64,000 nt of DNA, taken from positions 2,418,001 through 2,482,000 of the forward strand of contig NZ_CP071051.1 of the NCBI RefSeq assembly GCF_017161405.1. Direction: 5' to 3'. The stretch is from Leucobacter sp. CX169 (lineage in GTDB: Bacteria > Actinomycetota > Actinomycetes > Actinomycetales > Microbacteriaceae). Made by a program: the position numbers and the translations under genes. Positions 9,198 through 18,505 of this stretch are shown one piece after another. Numbering within the stretch: the first letter of the stretch is position 1; each line of letters opens with the position of its first letter. Below the pieces are notes generated by a model. That model had not been told where the DNA came from. It saw nothing but the letters and a program-made list of their open reading frames with translations, and made no database searches.

Positions 9198-9470
9198 ATG
9201 TCCGCCACCAAGTCCGATCGCCTCGAGCTGCGACTGACGCGCGATCAGAAGTCCGAGATTGAGCAGGCAGCCGCACTGTCGGGCCGATCGGTCACAGACT
9301 TCTCGGTGTCGCTGCTCGTGAGAGAGGCCGAACACGTGATCCGCGTCGAACGGGACCTTCGCATGTCGAAGGAGTCCTGGGACGCATTCAACGCGATCCT
9401 CGACCAGCCGGCGAAGCCCATCAGTGGTCTCGCAGACCTACTCGGCCGCCCGACGGTTTTCGAAGATTGA
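9198..9470 (+). CDS. DUF1778 (TacA-type) ribbon-helix-helix antitoxin
   Basis: A 90-residue protein starting MSATKSDRLELRLTRDQK. The strand LELRL followed by two helices is the DNA-binding ribbon-helix-helix of DUF1778 antitoxins. SGRSVTDFSVSLLVREAEHVI follows, and the C-terminal tail (SKESWDAFNAILDQPAKP) is the part that wraps the toxin. The frame is open back to 9078, but the family start is at 9198. There is no Shine-Dalgarno there, so translation may be leaderless from a promoter inside the palindrome. Its stop overlaps the toxin start in TTGA. Confidence 0.9.
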   Translation: MSATKSDRLELRLTRDQKSEIEQAAALSGRSVTDFSVSLLVREAEHVIRVERDLRMSKESWDAFNAILDQPAKPISGLADLLGRPTVFED

Positions 9471-9982
9471 GCTTCCGCAGCCCTCGGCCGCTGCTCCCCT
9501 CTGACGACACGGCGAGCTTCGACTGTGGCGCACCATCACTGAACAATTGGCTTCGTGCGCGCGCACTGAAGAACGAAACCACCGGGGCGTCGCGAACATT
9601 TGTTTCGATGTACAGCAAGTCCGACCTCGTCGCCGGCTACTACTGCCTCTCCGCGAGCTCGCTACTGCAGGAGAACACGCCGGGCGCCCTCCGGAGAAAT
9701 ATGCCTGATCCCATTCCGGTGATCCTCATCGGCCGCCTCGCGGTCGACCAGCGCTTCTCAGGCAATGGCCTCGGCGTCTCGCTGTTGCAACACGCTGTGG
9801 TCAAGGGCCTCGAGGCATCCCGGATCGTCGGTGCTCGCGCATTCGTTGTGGACGCGCTTGACGAGCAAGCCGAGGCCTTCTATCGCAAGTTCGGATTCGA
9901 GCCTATGCCTCCGGCGAGTAAGCGCGCCATGTACCTGCTCGCGAAGGACGCCGAGGCGACCGTAGCAAGAATGGCTCCGTGA
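9467..9982 (+). CDS. GNAT-family (TacT/AtaT-type) toxin
   Basis: A 171-residue acetyltransferase of the type that acetylates aminoacyl-tRNA and stops translation. Family marks are FDCGAPSLNNWLRARALKNE near the start, TGASRTFVSM, VAGYYCLSASS, the GRLAVDQRF strand, the acetyl-CoA loop QRFSGNGLG and the late FYRKFGFEPM with the conserved Tyr. The start is TTG at 9467, overlapping the antitoxin stop (TTGA), consistent with translational coupling. All core motifs are present, so the toxin should be active. Confidence 0.9.
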   Translation: MSFRSPRPLLPSDDTASFDCGAPSLNNWLRARALKNETTGASRTFVSMYSKSDLVAGYYCLSASSLLQENTPGALRRNMPDPIPVILIGRLAVDQRFSGNGLGVSLLQHAVVKGLEASRIVGARAFVVDALDEQAEAFYRKFGFEPMPPASKRAMYLLAKDAEATVARMAP

Positions 9983-9986
9983 GGAG

Positions 9987-11129
9987 CTACCCCTGCACTC
10001 GCAGCCGCCACAGCGAGGTGACCTCGCGCGAGCGTGCGGCGTGCAGAATGTCCGAAGCGTCGGACGCCCGGCCGTGCGTCGGCACCGTGTCGAGCCGGTC
10101 AATCACGACGAGCCCCGCCTGCTCGATCGCGTCGAGCAGCATCTGTCGACTGCGCAGCCCCAAGTGTTCCGCAAGGTCCGACAGGATCAGCCAGCCCTCG
10201 CCCTCCGCAGTGAGGTGGTCCGACAGACCGCCGAGGAACTGCAGCAGCATCTGGCTGCCCGGGTCGTAGACCGCCGCGTCGAGCGAGGTGGTCGCGGCTC
10301 CCGGCAGCCACGGCGGGTTGCAGACCACGAGCGGCGCCCGCCCCTCGGGGAACATGCTGGTCAGCTCCGCCGAGGCAAACGAGGCGATGCCGAGCCGCGA
10401 GAAGTTGTCGTTCGCGCAATCGACGGCGCGCTGGTGAATGTCCGTCCCCACGACCCGGGCGACGCCCCGGTGCGCGAGCACCGCGGCGAGCACGCCCGTG
10501 CCGGTGCCGATATCGAACGCGAGCTCCCGCGACGGCAGCGGTGCCTGCGCCACCAAATCGACATACTCGTGCCGAGTGGGCAGGAAGGTGCCATACCTCG
10601 GGTAGATCTTTGCGCCCAAGCTGGGCACCTCGACGCCGGTCACGAACCACTGGTGCGCACTCAGTACCCCGGTGAGCTCTTGCAGACTGACGACCGCCGG
10701 GCCGCGTCCGAACCCCGGCTGCTCGCTGTATCCGAATGCGACCGCCGCATCGACCCGAGGTGCACGGGGCAGGGGCAGCGCGGCCGCGCCGTCCGCGTCA
10801 AAAGTAAGCGGCACCAGAATCAGCGACATCATCCGCGAGCGCTGGGCTCGAGCCTGGCGAAGGCGATAGAACTCGTCCGCATCGGAATCGGCAGGACGAG
10901 GCGCCTTCTTTTTGCCGCCCTTGGCGAGGCGGCGATCGATCGCGCTCAGAATCTGCTTGGCGTTATGGAAGTCACCGAGCCACAGCATCGCGGTACCCTG
11001 CGCCGCATACTTCACGGCCTGATCGGCGGTGAGGCGGTCGTCGACCACGACCATCTTCTTCGGAGCGGGACGATCGTTGGTGGACCACCACGCGGCCGTT
11101 TCTGCCGACCCGTCATGCTCCCAGCTCAA
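9987..11129 (-). CDS. class I SAM-dependent methyltransferase (HemK/RsmC-like)
   Basis: A 380-residue protein with a C-terminal Rossmann methyltransferase domain. It shows the SAM-binding motif DIGTGTGVLAAVLA, the acidic ribose-binding strand VVGTDIHQRAV, and the N-methyltransferase catalytic signature NPPW in VVCNPPWLP. Together these point to methylation of an amide or amino nitrogen in rRNA or protein. The N-terminal 170 residues are less conserved. The start used is TTG 11129; an ATG about 25 codons further in is possible. It is convergent with the toxin gene. Confidence 0.85.
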   Translation of the reverse strand: MSWEHDGSAETAAWWSTNDRPAPKKMVVVDDRLTADQAVKYAAQGTAMLWLGDFHNAKQILSAIDRRLAKGGKKKAPRPADSDADEFYRLRQARAQRSRMMSLILVPLTFDADGAAALPLPRAPRVDAAVAFGYSEQPGFGRGPAVVSLQELTGVLSAHQWFVTGVEVPSLGAKIYPRYGTFLPTRHEYVDLVAQAPLPSRELAFDIGTGTGVLAAVLAHRGVARVVGTDIHQRAVDCANDNFSRLGIASFASAELTSMFPEGRAPLVVCNPPWLPGAATTSLDAAVYDPGSQMLLQFLGGLSDHLTAEGEGWLILSDLAEHLGLRSRQMLLDAIEQAGLVVIDRLDTVPTHGRASDASDILHAARSREVTSLWRLRVQG

Positions 11130-11236
11130 CAGCTGAGGCTCGGATTTCGGTTCCTGTGCGATGGGAAATCACCCTTGTTTGGCGGCGGCTGGTAACCAGG
11201 CCCATCCTACCGATCGACCTTGCGCGATCCCCCGCC

Positions 11237-11866
11237 TTACTGCAGCCGCGGGTCCGCCGTCGGGTCGAGGTATGGCTCGGGGCAGCCGTTCGTGACCGCC
11301 TCGGGTCGCAGCTCGTAGTGCCATGACTCGTTGCTATAGGTCTGGCAGAGGCCGTATTGGCCGCCATACTGCGACAGCCAGTACGTCGCATCGAAGGGGC
11401 CAATGTCGACTGCGTCGCCCGAGACGTGTGACGAGGACTCGGCGGGCGCGACCCAGCGCGACGCTTCCTCGCGAGACCCATACGTGTCGACAGCCTGTTC
11501 GAGCAGGCTGTTTTGGAGCGCCGGTGAGCGCCACCCGCTGTTGAGGAAGAACTCGATGCCCTCGGCCGACGCGTCCGTCGCGGCCTGGCGCACCGCCGCG
11601 AGCAGCTCGGGGTTGAGCCTGGTGACGGCGGCGAGATGATCATCGAACACCGAGACGGTCAGCTCGGAGCTGACGACGCCGTCCGCCTCGCCGGGCTCGC
11701 CCCCGCCGCCGAAGTACTCGGCGACGACGGCGCCGGCGCGATCCTGCGAGAACACGGACGCGGCGAGGCCCTGCGCGAGCACCGCGATGAGCAGGATCGC
11801 GACACACGTCACCCCGACGACGATGAGATTGCGAACGGTACGCGACGTTTCTCTTGAGCGGTTCAT
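11237..11866 (-). CDS. VanY-type D-alanyl-D-alanine carboxypeptidase (M15B)
   Basis: A 209-residue membrane-anchored peptidase. An N-terminal hydrophobic segment (NLIVVGVTCVAILLIAVLA) anchors it. The catalytic part has LNSGWRSPALQNSLLE, zinc ligands in SSHVSGDAVDIGP (SxHxxGxAxD) and ESWHYEL (the WH ligand). Such enzymes trim the terminal D-Ala of cell-wall pentapeptides. ATG 11866 is chosen because the upstream frame overlaps the divergent response regulator. The divergent VanR/VanS-like pair is its likely regulator; whether this affects glycopeptide response is not visible. Confidence 0.9.
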   Translation of the reverse strand: MNRSRETSRTVRNLIVVGVTCVAILLIAVLAQGLAASVFSQDRAGAVVAEYFGGGGEPGEADGVVSSELTVSVFDDHLAAVTRLNPELLAAVRQAATDASAEGIEFFLNSGWRSPALQNSLLEQAVDTYGSREEASRWVAPAESSSHVSGDAVDIGPFDATYWLSQYGGQYGLCQTYSNESWHYELRPEAVTNGCPEPYLDPTADPRLQ

Positions 11867-11954
11867 GCTCTCGACTGAAGCGACCCACGTGTTGCGAGGG
11901 CGTATGCGGTTTTCGATACGCCGGCGATAGGTCCGGGTGCGTAGCATCGGGGAC

Positions 11955-12630
<676 letters not shown>

Positions 12631-12638
<8 letters not shown>

Positions 12639-13714
12639 GCAGCAGGGCCTCAGCGTCCGCTTCCGGCTAACCCTGAGCTACGCAGGGTTCCTCGAGCTCG
12701 CGGGCGGCCTGCTGCTCGCCGTCGTCTGGGCGTTCCTCCTGCGCTACGTGCCGGACGGCCCGATCTATTCCGATGACGGCTTCATCCCGAACCGCACCGA
12801 CCTGCTGCGCGCCTTCGCGCCGGCCGCTGCCCTCGTCCTCCTGTTTCTCCTCGTCATCGGTCTCGCGGGCGGCTGGTTTCTCGCGGGGCGCATGCTCGCG
12901 CCGCTCGGGCAGATTGCCGATGCGGCCCGCCTGGCCAGCACCGGCTCCCTGTCGCACCGGATCCGGCTCGCCGGGAAGGGGGACGAGTTTCGCGAGCTCG
13001 CCGACGCCTTCGACCACATGCTCGAGCAGCTCGAGGCGCAGGCCGCGGCGCAGCAACGGTTCGCGGCGAATGCCTCGCACGAGCTACGCACCCCACTTGC
13101 GATCACGCAGACGCTCCTCGACGTCGCCCAGCAGGATCCTGCCCGCGACGTCGACGCCCTCATCGCCCGCCTGCAGGGAGTGAACACGCGCGCGATTGAA
13201 CTCGCCGATGCGCTGCTCCTCCTCAAACGCAGCGGGGACGCGGTGGTTGCCCCCCACAACGGAGGACCTCTCGCTCATCGCAGAGGAGGCGGCGGAGAAC
13301 CTACTGCCCCTGGCCGAGCGACGGGGCATCACCCTCGAGGTCACCGGTGACGCAGCCCAGGTGCTCGGCTCACAGACCATGCTCCTGCAGATGGTGACGA
13401 ATCTCGTGCACAACGCGATCGTGCACAACCTCGACCGCGACGGCTGGGTCATCGTGGAGACGGCGCACGAGCGGGGCGTGGCCGTGATTCGGGTCTCGAA
13501 CTCGGGGCCGCCCACCGTGCCGGCTGAGATCACGGGACTCGTCGAGCCGTTCCGGCGCGGCGCGGGACGAGCCCGCGGCTCGGATGACCACGCGGGTGTC
13601 GGGCTGGGACTCGCGATCGTGCACAACATCGTCCTGGCACATCGCGGCGCACTCACGATGGAGCCGCCCGCAGCTGGCGGCATGGTCGTGTCGGTGCACC
13701 TCCCCGCGGCGTAG
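12631..13714 (+). pseudogene. VanS-like sensor histidine kinase, frameshifted in a C6 run
   Basis: From ATG 12631 one frame encodes two membrane segments, HAMP and the phosphoacceptor helix ASHELRTPLAITQ, up to LLLLKRSGDAVVAP. The frame then derails. A second frame continues TTEDLSLIAEEAAENLLPL with N-box NLVHNAIVHN and G-box GVGLGLAIVHN, ending at 13714. The junction is the six-C run at 13250-13255. Removing one C joins both parts into an uninterrupted 360-residue kinase. As written, the first frame ends at 13350 without an ATPase domain. Either a real mutation or a homopolymer sequencing error. Confidence 0.85.
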
Positions 13715-13724
13715 GGTGTGACTC

Positions 13725-14672
13725 GTGGAAATCTTCGAGCCCCGCGAGGTGCCGCTCGGCGGCCTGCGCGCCATGGACGTGCGGCGCACCTTGCCGCGGC
13801 GCGGGAAGTCGCTGATCGGCGCGTGGTGCTTTCTCGACCACTACGGGCCGGACGATGTTGCGCTCACGGGCGGCATGCTCGTTCCCGCCCACCCGCACAT
13901 CGGGCTGCAGACGGTGAGTTGGCTGTTCGCCGGCGAGATCGAACACCGCGACAGCGCCGGATCCCGAGCCCTCGTGCGCCCGGGCGAACTGAACCTCATG
14001 ACGGCAGGCAGCGGCATCAGCCACTCCGAGCGGTCGACCCCCGCGACCGCCCTGCTGCATGGCGTGCAGCTCTGGGTCGCGCTGCCCGAGCACGCCAGAC
14101 ACATGAAACGCGAGTACGAGCACCATGTCCCGCCGGTGCTGAGCGGGCCGGGCTGGGCCGGGCAGGTGTTCATGGGCGCGCTGCTCGGGGTGCGCTCCCC
14201 CGTACATACGCACACCGAGCTCGTCGGCGCCGAGCTTCGGCTCGATCCCGGTGCATCGATCCGGGTACCGATCGATCCGACGTTTGAGCACGGGATCCTG
14301 CTCGATACGGGAGAACTGCACCTCACGGTCGACGGGAGCACGGTCGACGTGCCGACGGCGCACCTCGCATTCAGCGCGGTCGGCCCCGGGGAGATCACGT
14401 TGACCGCGGGAGCCCCAGGCGCCCGGCTGATCCTGATCGGCGGGGTCCCCTTCGGCGAGAAGATCGTGTTGTGGTGGAACTTTGTCGGCCGCGACCACGG
14501 CGACATCGTGGCGGCCCGCGAGGCGTGGCAGCGCGAGTTCGAGCTGGCGGGGAGCGGCGATGCGGCCGCACCCGACGGGCCAAGCCCGCGCTTTGGCCTG
14601 CCGCGGGACGAACCGGACCCGCCGCTGCCTGCCCCCTTCCTCCCACTCTCGCGCCTCATTCCCCGGGCATAA
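13725..14672 (+). CDS. pirin family protein
   Basis: A 315-residue bicupin. The N-terminal cupin has the pirin metal-site motifs HPHIGLQTVSWL and GSGISHSE; pirins bind Fe and some act as quercetin dioxygenases or redox-responsive regulators. The C-terminal pirin domain is present (VHTHTELVGAELRLDPGAS). GTG 13725 starts 11 bases after the kinase stop, so the gene may be cotranscribed with the two-component system, though a functional link is not implied. Confidence 0.92.
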   Translation: MEIFEPREVPLGGLRAMDVRRTLPRRGKSLIGAWCFLDHYGPDDVALTGGMLVPAHPHIGLQTVSWLFAGEIEHRDSAGSRALVRPGELNLMTAGSGISHSERSTPATALLHGVQLWVALPEHARHMKREYEHHVPPVLSGPGWAGQVFMGALLGVRSPVHTHTELVGAELRLDPGASIRVPIDPTFEHGILLDTGELHLTVDGSTVDVPTAHLAFSAVGPGEITLTAGAPGARLILIGGVPFGEKIVLWWNFVGRDHGDIVAAREAWQREFELAGSGDAAAPDGPSPRFGLPRDEPDPPLPAPFLPLSRLIPRA

Positions 14673-14700
14673 CGACGCGCGGGCAGGTTAGCCTGGCACC

Positions 14701-15375
14701 ATGACCGATTCCACGCTGCTGTTCGACCTCCCCACCGTCACGATTCGCCGTGCCGTCGTGTCGGAGATGGAAAACAACGTCTACCTGCTCACGGCGAAAC
14801 AGACCGGCACCCAGGTGCTGATCGACGCGGCCGACGACGTGCCGGCAATCGAGGCGCTCATTGCCGACGCGGCCGCTGACGCCGACTCTGAGGTCGAGCC
14901 CGAACTTGCGATCATCGCCACCACCCACAGCCACTGGGACCACATTCGCGCGCTCGCCGAGCTGGCCGACGCCTACGATGTGCCCACCGCGGCGGGGGCC
15001 GACGATGCCCCGAGCATCGAGGACGAGACCGGGGTGTCCGCCGAGTGCCTTCTCGGACACGGCGATGTGTTGAACCTCGACGGCATCGTGCTGACGGCCG
15101 TGCACCTTCGGGGCCACACCCCCGGCTCGATCGCGTATGTCCTGGAGACACCGGGCGAGGCCACCATTATCTTCAGCGGCGACTCCCTCTTCCCGGGCGG
15201 GGTCGGCAACACCCAGGACGACGCGGAGCGCTTCACGTCCCTCCTGAACGACGTTGAGGAACGACTGTTCGCCGCCTACCCCGACAGCACCATCGTGTTG
15301 ACCGGTCACGGCGGCTCGACCACGCTCGGCGCAGAACGCCCCGCCCTCCCCGAGTGGCGCGAGCGCGGCTGGTAA
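14701..15375 (+). CDS. metallo-beta-lactamase-fold hydrolase (glyoxalase II-like)
   Basis: A 224-residue single-domain protein. Metal ligands are visible as THSHWDH (HxHxDH), HLRGHTPGS, the Asp in FSGDSLFPGGVGNT and the last His in GHGGSTT. The GHTPGS and FPGG-GNT segments are typical of glyoxalase II-like thioesterases. Substrate unknown. It follows the pirin gene by 28 bases in the same direction and carries no signal peptide. Confidence 0.9.
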   Translation: MTDSTLLFDLPTVTIRRAVVSEMENNVYLLTAKQTGTQVLIDAADDVPAIEALIADAAADADSEVEPELAIIATTHSHWDHIRALAELADAYDVPTAAGADDAPSIEDETGVSAECLLGHGDVLNLDGIVLTAVHLRGHTPGSIAYVLETPGEATIIFSGDSLFPGGVGNTQDDAERFTSLLNDVEERLFAAYPDSTIVLTGHGGSTTLGAERPALPEWRERGW

Positions 15376-15425
15376 GTCCCGCACACCTGGGTGGGCCACT
15401 CAGCACCCAAATCTAGACTGGCGGC

Positions 15426-15749
15426 ATGTACTTCATTGTCGTCAAGTTCGAAACCAAGCCCGAATTCACCGATCAGTTCATGGACCTGGTGGGTCCGTTC
15501 ACCCGCGCCACCCGCGAAGAGCCCGGCAACCTCTGGTTCGACTGGTCGCGAAGCGTCGAAAACCCCGCAGAATTCGTCCTCGTCGAGGCGTTCCTCGATG
15601 ACGAGGCCGCGGGCGCACACGTGAACAGCGCTCACTTCGCGGCGGGCCTCGAAGCCATGCGCCCGGCGCTGGTCGCCACCCCGAAGATCGTCTCGCGCAA
15701 GGTGGAGGGCGACTCCTGGGGCGAGATGGGCGAGCTACAGATCGGCTAG
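15426..15749 (+). CDS. ABM-domain monooxygenase-like protein
   Basis: A 107-residue ABM fold protein: MYFIVVKFETKPEFTDQF, then TREEPGNLWFDWSRS, FVLVEAFLDDEAAGAHVNS and HFAAGLEAM. It is a second, distinct member of the family in this window, closer to the YgiN quinol monooxygenase type. It starts with a good ATG after a short gap and probably belongs to the same transcript as the preceding hydrolase. Confidence 0.88.
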   Translation: MYFIVVKFETKPEFTDQFMDLVGPFTRATREEPGNLWFDWSRSVENPAEFVLVEAFLDDEAAGAHVNSAHFAAGLEAMRPALVATPKIVSRKVEGDSWGEMGELQIG

Positions 15750-15772
15750 TGGCCGGGCGGTAGCATCGGGCT

Positions 15773-16596
15773 ATGTTCCCGAACGCTCACGGCGGCGAGC
15801 GCCCGATCCTGGTGGTGGGCGCCGGCGTCGTCGGCGCATCCGTCGCGTACCATCTTGCGCGCGCGGGCCACCCAGTGCTCGTGCTCGAGCAGGATCAGGC
15901 CGCAAGCGGTGTGACGCGAAGCTCGTTCGCCTGGGTCGGGGTGGCCAAGAGCACCGCCTCCGCGTACTCCGATGGGCTTCGCGCGGAAGCCGCGCGCGAG
16001 TTTGCCCGCCTCGAGCGCGAGCTCCACACGCCGTTCGGGCTGCGCCGTCGCGGCGCCATCACCTGGGAGGCATCGGAGGCCGCGACGCGGGCGTTTGTCC
16101 TGGGCCACCAGGCAGTGGGCCATCCTGCCGAGTTGATCGATCGGGCCGAGGTCCTGGCCCGCGAACCGGGGCTTCGCGATTCCCCCGCTGTGGCGGCACT
16201 CTCGGCCCGCGACGCCGGGGTTGATCCGGTCGCCTTCACCCGCGCCCTGCTCGACGCGGCGTGCGCACACGGGGCAAGCGTGCGGCACGGGGTTACGGTG
16301 ACCTCTCTCCTCATCGAAGGACGGAGGGTGCTCGGGACACAGACCCCGGGCGGCCCGCTCCTGGGTTCGACTGTCGTGCTCGCCGCGGGGACCGCGACTG
16401 CAGGGCTCGCCGCAACCGCAGGAAGTGCCGTCGACGTCGACACGTCGTCACCGGCCGGCCGGTGCCGCGGGCGGGAGCACCGCTGCTTGGGTTCGCGCCT
16501 GAGGTGTCGGGACTGTACCTCGCGGTGGCCCATCCCGCGATCATCCTGTCGGCGGTGATCGGTGCACACACCGCGCGGGACTTCGCCGTCAGCTAG
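15773..16596 (+). pseudogene. FAD-dependent oxidoreductase (DAO family) with internal deletion and frameshift
   Basis: The N-terminus is a good Rossmann FAD site (ILVVGAGVVGASVAYHLARA) followed by DAO-family sequence to about 16435 (GSAVDVDTSS). The same frame then turns into Arg/Cys-rich nonsense. Another frame supplies the family's C-terminal end, GAPLLGFAPEVSGLYLAVAH, and stops at 16596. Roughly 90 residues of the substrate domain that should lie between them are missing. Family members are about 360-380 residues. The protein is very likely inactive. Confidence 0.8.
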
Positions 16597-17063
16597 CGTG
16601 GCCGCACGGGCACCCGACGGCTACTGGCCCTGCGTCGCCGCCCACTCGGCGACGCGCTTAACGCTCTCCTCCTCCGACAGATCCTCGACCCGCGACATAA
16701 TCGACCAGCGCACGCCGAAGGGATCCCGGATCGAGGCGAAGCGGTCGCCCGAAACGAAGTTCGTCGCAGGCTCGCGCACCGTGGCGCCCGCCGCGACGGC
16801 CCGCTCGAGAAGCGCGTCCACATCGAAGCAGTAGAACCCCATCGAATAACAGTCCACATCCCCCTCGGGCGGCGTGACGAGGCCGTAGGCGGGGTTCGGT
16901 TCGCCAAGCTGCATTCGCCCGTTCCCGAAGTCCACGTCGGCGTGCACGACCCTGCCCTCCCACTCGGTGACGTCAATGACGCACGCGCCCATCACCTCTT
17001 GGTAGTACCGCAGGGCCTCCCTCGCCCGCGGGATCGCCAGGAACGGCGTCAGCGAGGTCGATC

Positions 17064-17088
17064 GGGTCTGCTGCACGGTTAGGTGACA
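17064..17088. repeat. IS3 terminal inverted repeat (orfB end)
   Basis: Reads GGGTCTGCTGCACGGTTAGG then TGACA; it matches the reverse complement of 18337-18361 at all 25 positions. It also supplies part of the coding sequence of the chimeric VOC frame. Confidence 0.92.
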
Positions 17089-17096
17089 GTTTCTAG

Positions 17097-17987
17097 TCAC
17101 GCAGCCAGTGCGGCTGGCGTGTTCATGATGGCCTCGAAATCGATCGGGGTCAAACGGCCGAGTCGGGGTTGGCGTCGGCGGCGGTGGTAGGTTCGTTCGA
17201 TCCAGATCACGATCGCTATGCGCAGCTCCTCGCGGGTGGCCCAGGAACGGCGGTTGAGGACGTTCTTTTGGAGCAGACTGAAGAACGATTCCATGGCAGC
17301 GTTGTCACCGCATGAGGCGACTCTGCCCATCGACCCGACGAGGCGATTGCGGGTCAGAGCCCGCAGGAACTTCTGGCTGCGAAATTGCGATCCACGATCG
17401 CTGTGAACCACACAGCCGGCGACGTCACCGCGCATCGCGATGGCATTCTCCAGAGCGTTGACGGCCAGACTGGACTTCATTCTGGAGTCGATCGAGTACC
17501 CGACGATCTTGTTCGAGAACACGTCTTTGATCGCGCAGAGGTAGAGCTTGCCGTCCGTGGTGGTCCTGTGCTCGGTGATATCGGTCAGCCAGAGTTGGTT
17601 CGGCTTCTCGGCGGTGAACTCGTGCCGGACACGACCATTCTCGTCGGTGACCGTGCAGAGATCGTCGTGGACGGCCGGGCCGGGCTTCTTGCCGTTCCTG
17701 CCCCGTTTCTTCCCGAACACGCTCCACCACGCGTTGTCACGGCAGATGCGCCACGCTGTCCGGTCAGCCATTGCCTCCCCGACGTCGCGGGCCTCGTCCG
17801 CGAGCAGCCGGTGACCGAACTCGGGATCGTCGTGGTGGGCATCGAACAGCGCGTTCGCACGATATGCCTCGACCACCTCACTACCGGCGATCGGGTCGAG
17901 CAGCCACCGGTAGTAAGGCTGGCGAGCAAGCTTGAGGACCCGGCACGTCACCGCGACAGGGATCCTGTCCTCGGCGAGCTCCTTCAC
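17097..17987 (-). CDS. IS3-family transposase OrfB (integrase core)
   Basis: A 296-residue rve-type integrase. It has the HTH_21 region near HRLLADEARDVGEAMADRTA and the catalytic acidic residues: Asp in NQLWLTDITEH, Asp in VVHSDRGSQF and Glu in NAAMESFFSLLQ, followed by the conserved basic YHRRRRQ. GTG 17987 overlaps the orfA stop (GTGA). The -1 frame is open upstream through an AAAAG slippery site near 18001-18005, so an OrfAB fusion by -1 frameshifting is likely, as in other IS3 elements. Confidence 0.93.
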   Translation of the reverse strand: MKELAEDRIPVAVTCRVLKLARQPYYRWLLDPIAGSEVVEAYRANALFDAHHDDPEFGHRLLADEARDVGEAMADRTAWRICRDNAWWSVFGKKRGRNGKKPGPAVHDDLCTVTDENGRVRHEFTAEKPNQLWLTDITEHRTTTDGKLYLCAIKDVFSNKIVGYSIDSRMKSSLAVNALENAIAMRGDVAGCVVHSDRGSQFRSQKFLRALTRNRLVGSMGRVASCGDNAAMESFFSLLQKNVLNRRSWATREELRIAIVIWIERTYHRRRRQPRLGRLTPIDFEAIMNTPAALAA

Positions 17988-18292
17988 GAGCGGGTAGAGC
18001 CTTTTCCCGGCAGATTCGCCTGCGACAGATATGCCGCAGCCCGCCGGAGGACCTCGTTCTCCTGCTCAAGGAGGCGGATCCTCTTGCGCGCTTCGCGCAG
18101 CTCCACCGCCTCGCCGCGGGCCTGGCCCGGCTTAGAGCCGTCATCGACCGCAGCGCGTTGCAACCATTTCTGCAGCGTCATCGGATGGACCCCGAAGTCT
18201 TTCGCGATCTGCTCAATCGTCACTCCGGGTTCGCGACCTCGAGCGACTTTCACAACACCGTCACGGAACTCACTGGGATAAGGCTTAGGCAC
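17984..18292 (-). CDS. IS3-family transposase OrfA
   Basis: A 102-residue DNA-binding subunit. MPKPYPSEFRDGVVKVARG starts at GTG 18292, the usual family start, although the frame is open to 18325. A helix-turn-helix (TIEQIAKDFGVHPMTLQKW) is followed by a leucine-zipper-like coiled coil (RIRLLEQENEVLRRAAAYL). Both regions are intact. Confidence 0.92.
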   Translation of the reverse strand: MPKPYPSEFRDGVVKVARGREPGVTIEQIAKDFGVHPMTLQKWLQRAAVDDGSKPGQARGEAVELREARKRIRLLEQENEVLRRAAAYLSQANLPGKGSTRS

Positions 18293-18336
18293 AATGACAT
18301 CCTTCCAGGCCGCCCTCCCGGGCAAGCCAACTCAGA

Positions 18337-18361
18337 TGTCACCTAACCGTGCAGCAGACCC
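18337..18361. repeat. IS3 terminal inverted repeat (orfA end)
   Basis: Starts TGTCACCTAACCGTGCAGCA; the perfect partner of 17064-17088. The ATC target duplication follows directly at 18362-18364. Confidence 0.92.
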
Positions 18362-18505
18362 ATCCGTGCGGAAGCCCGTCGGTCGTGTGTGCTCCGGTAA
18401 CCCCGCGCAGGGGCGTAGTGTGAGTGTCCATAACTTGACGGTAGACGAGCGGTATCTCGCGTGTCTTGGCAATTCGCGATACGTTTCACGATCGCAGGGA
18501 GCAGC

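Larger units (their letters stand above)
17064..18361 (-). mobile_element. intact IS3-family insertion sequence, 1298 bp
   Basis: Bounded by 25-bp perfect inverted repeats (17064-17088 and 18337-18361, outer end GGGTCTGCTGCACGG) and flanked by a 3-bp direct repeat ATC at 17061-17063 and 18362-18364. It contains overlapping orfA and orfB, both intact, with the DDE triad. The duplication and the exact reconstitution of the disrupted VOC gene define the ends. IS3 elements usually end in TG, so the GGG outer end is slightly unusual. Confidence 0.92.
16621..18431 (-). pseudogene. VOC-family protein gene split by the IS3 element
   Basis: The main part (17060-16621) encodes a VOC/glyoxalase-fold protein: TSLTPFLAIPRAREALRYYQ, MQLGEPNPAYG, DVDALLERAVAAGATV and IRDPFGVRWSIMS. 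On the far side of the IS, 18431-18362 encodes its original N-terminus from ATG 18431, ending TTDGLPHGS. Removing the IS and one copy of the 3-bp duplication gives 510 bases, 169 residues, in one frame. As it stands, a chimeric frame starts at GTG 17100 inside the IS end and could still make a nearly complete VOC domain. The gene was originally divergent from the AraC regulator. Confidence 0.85.
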
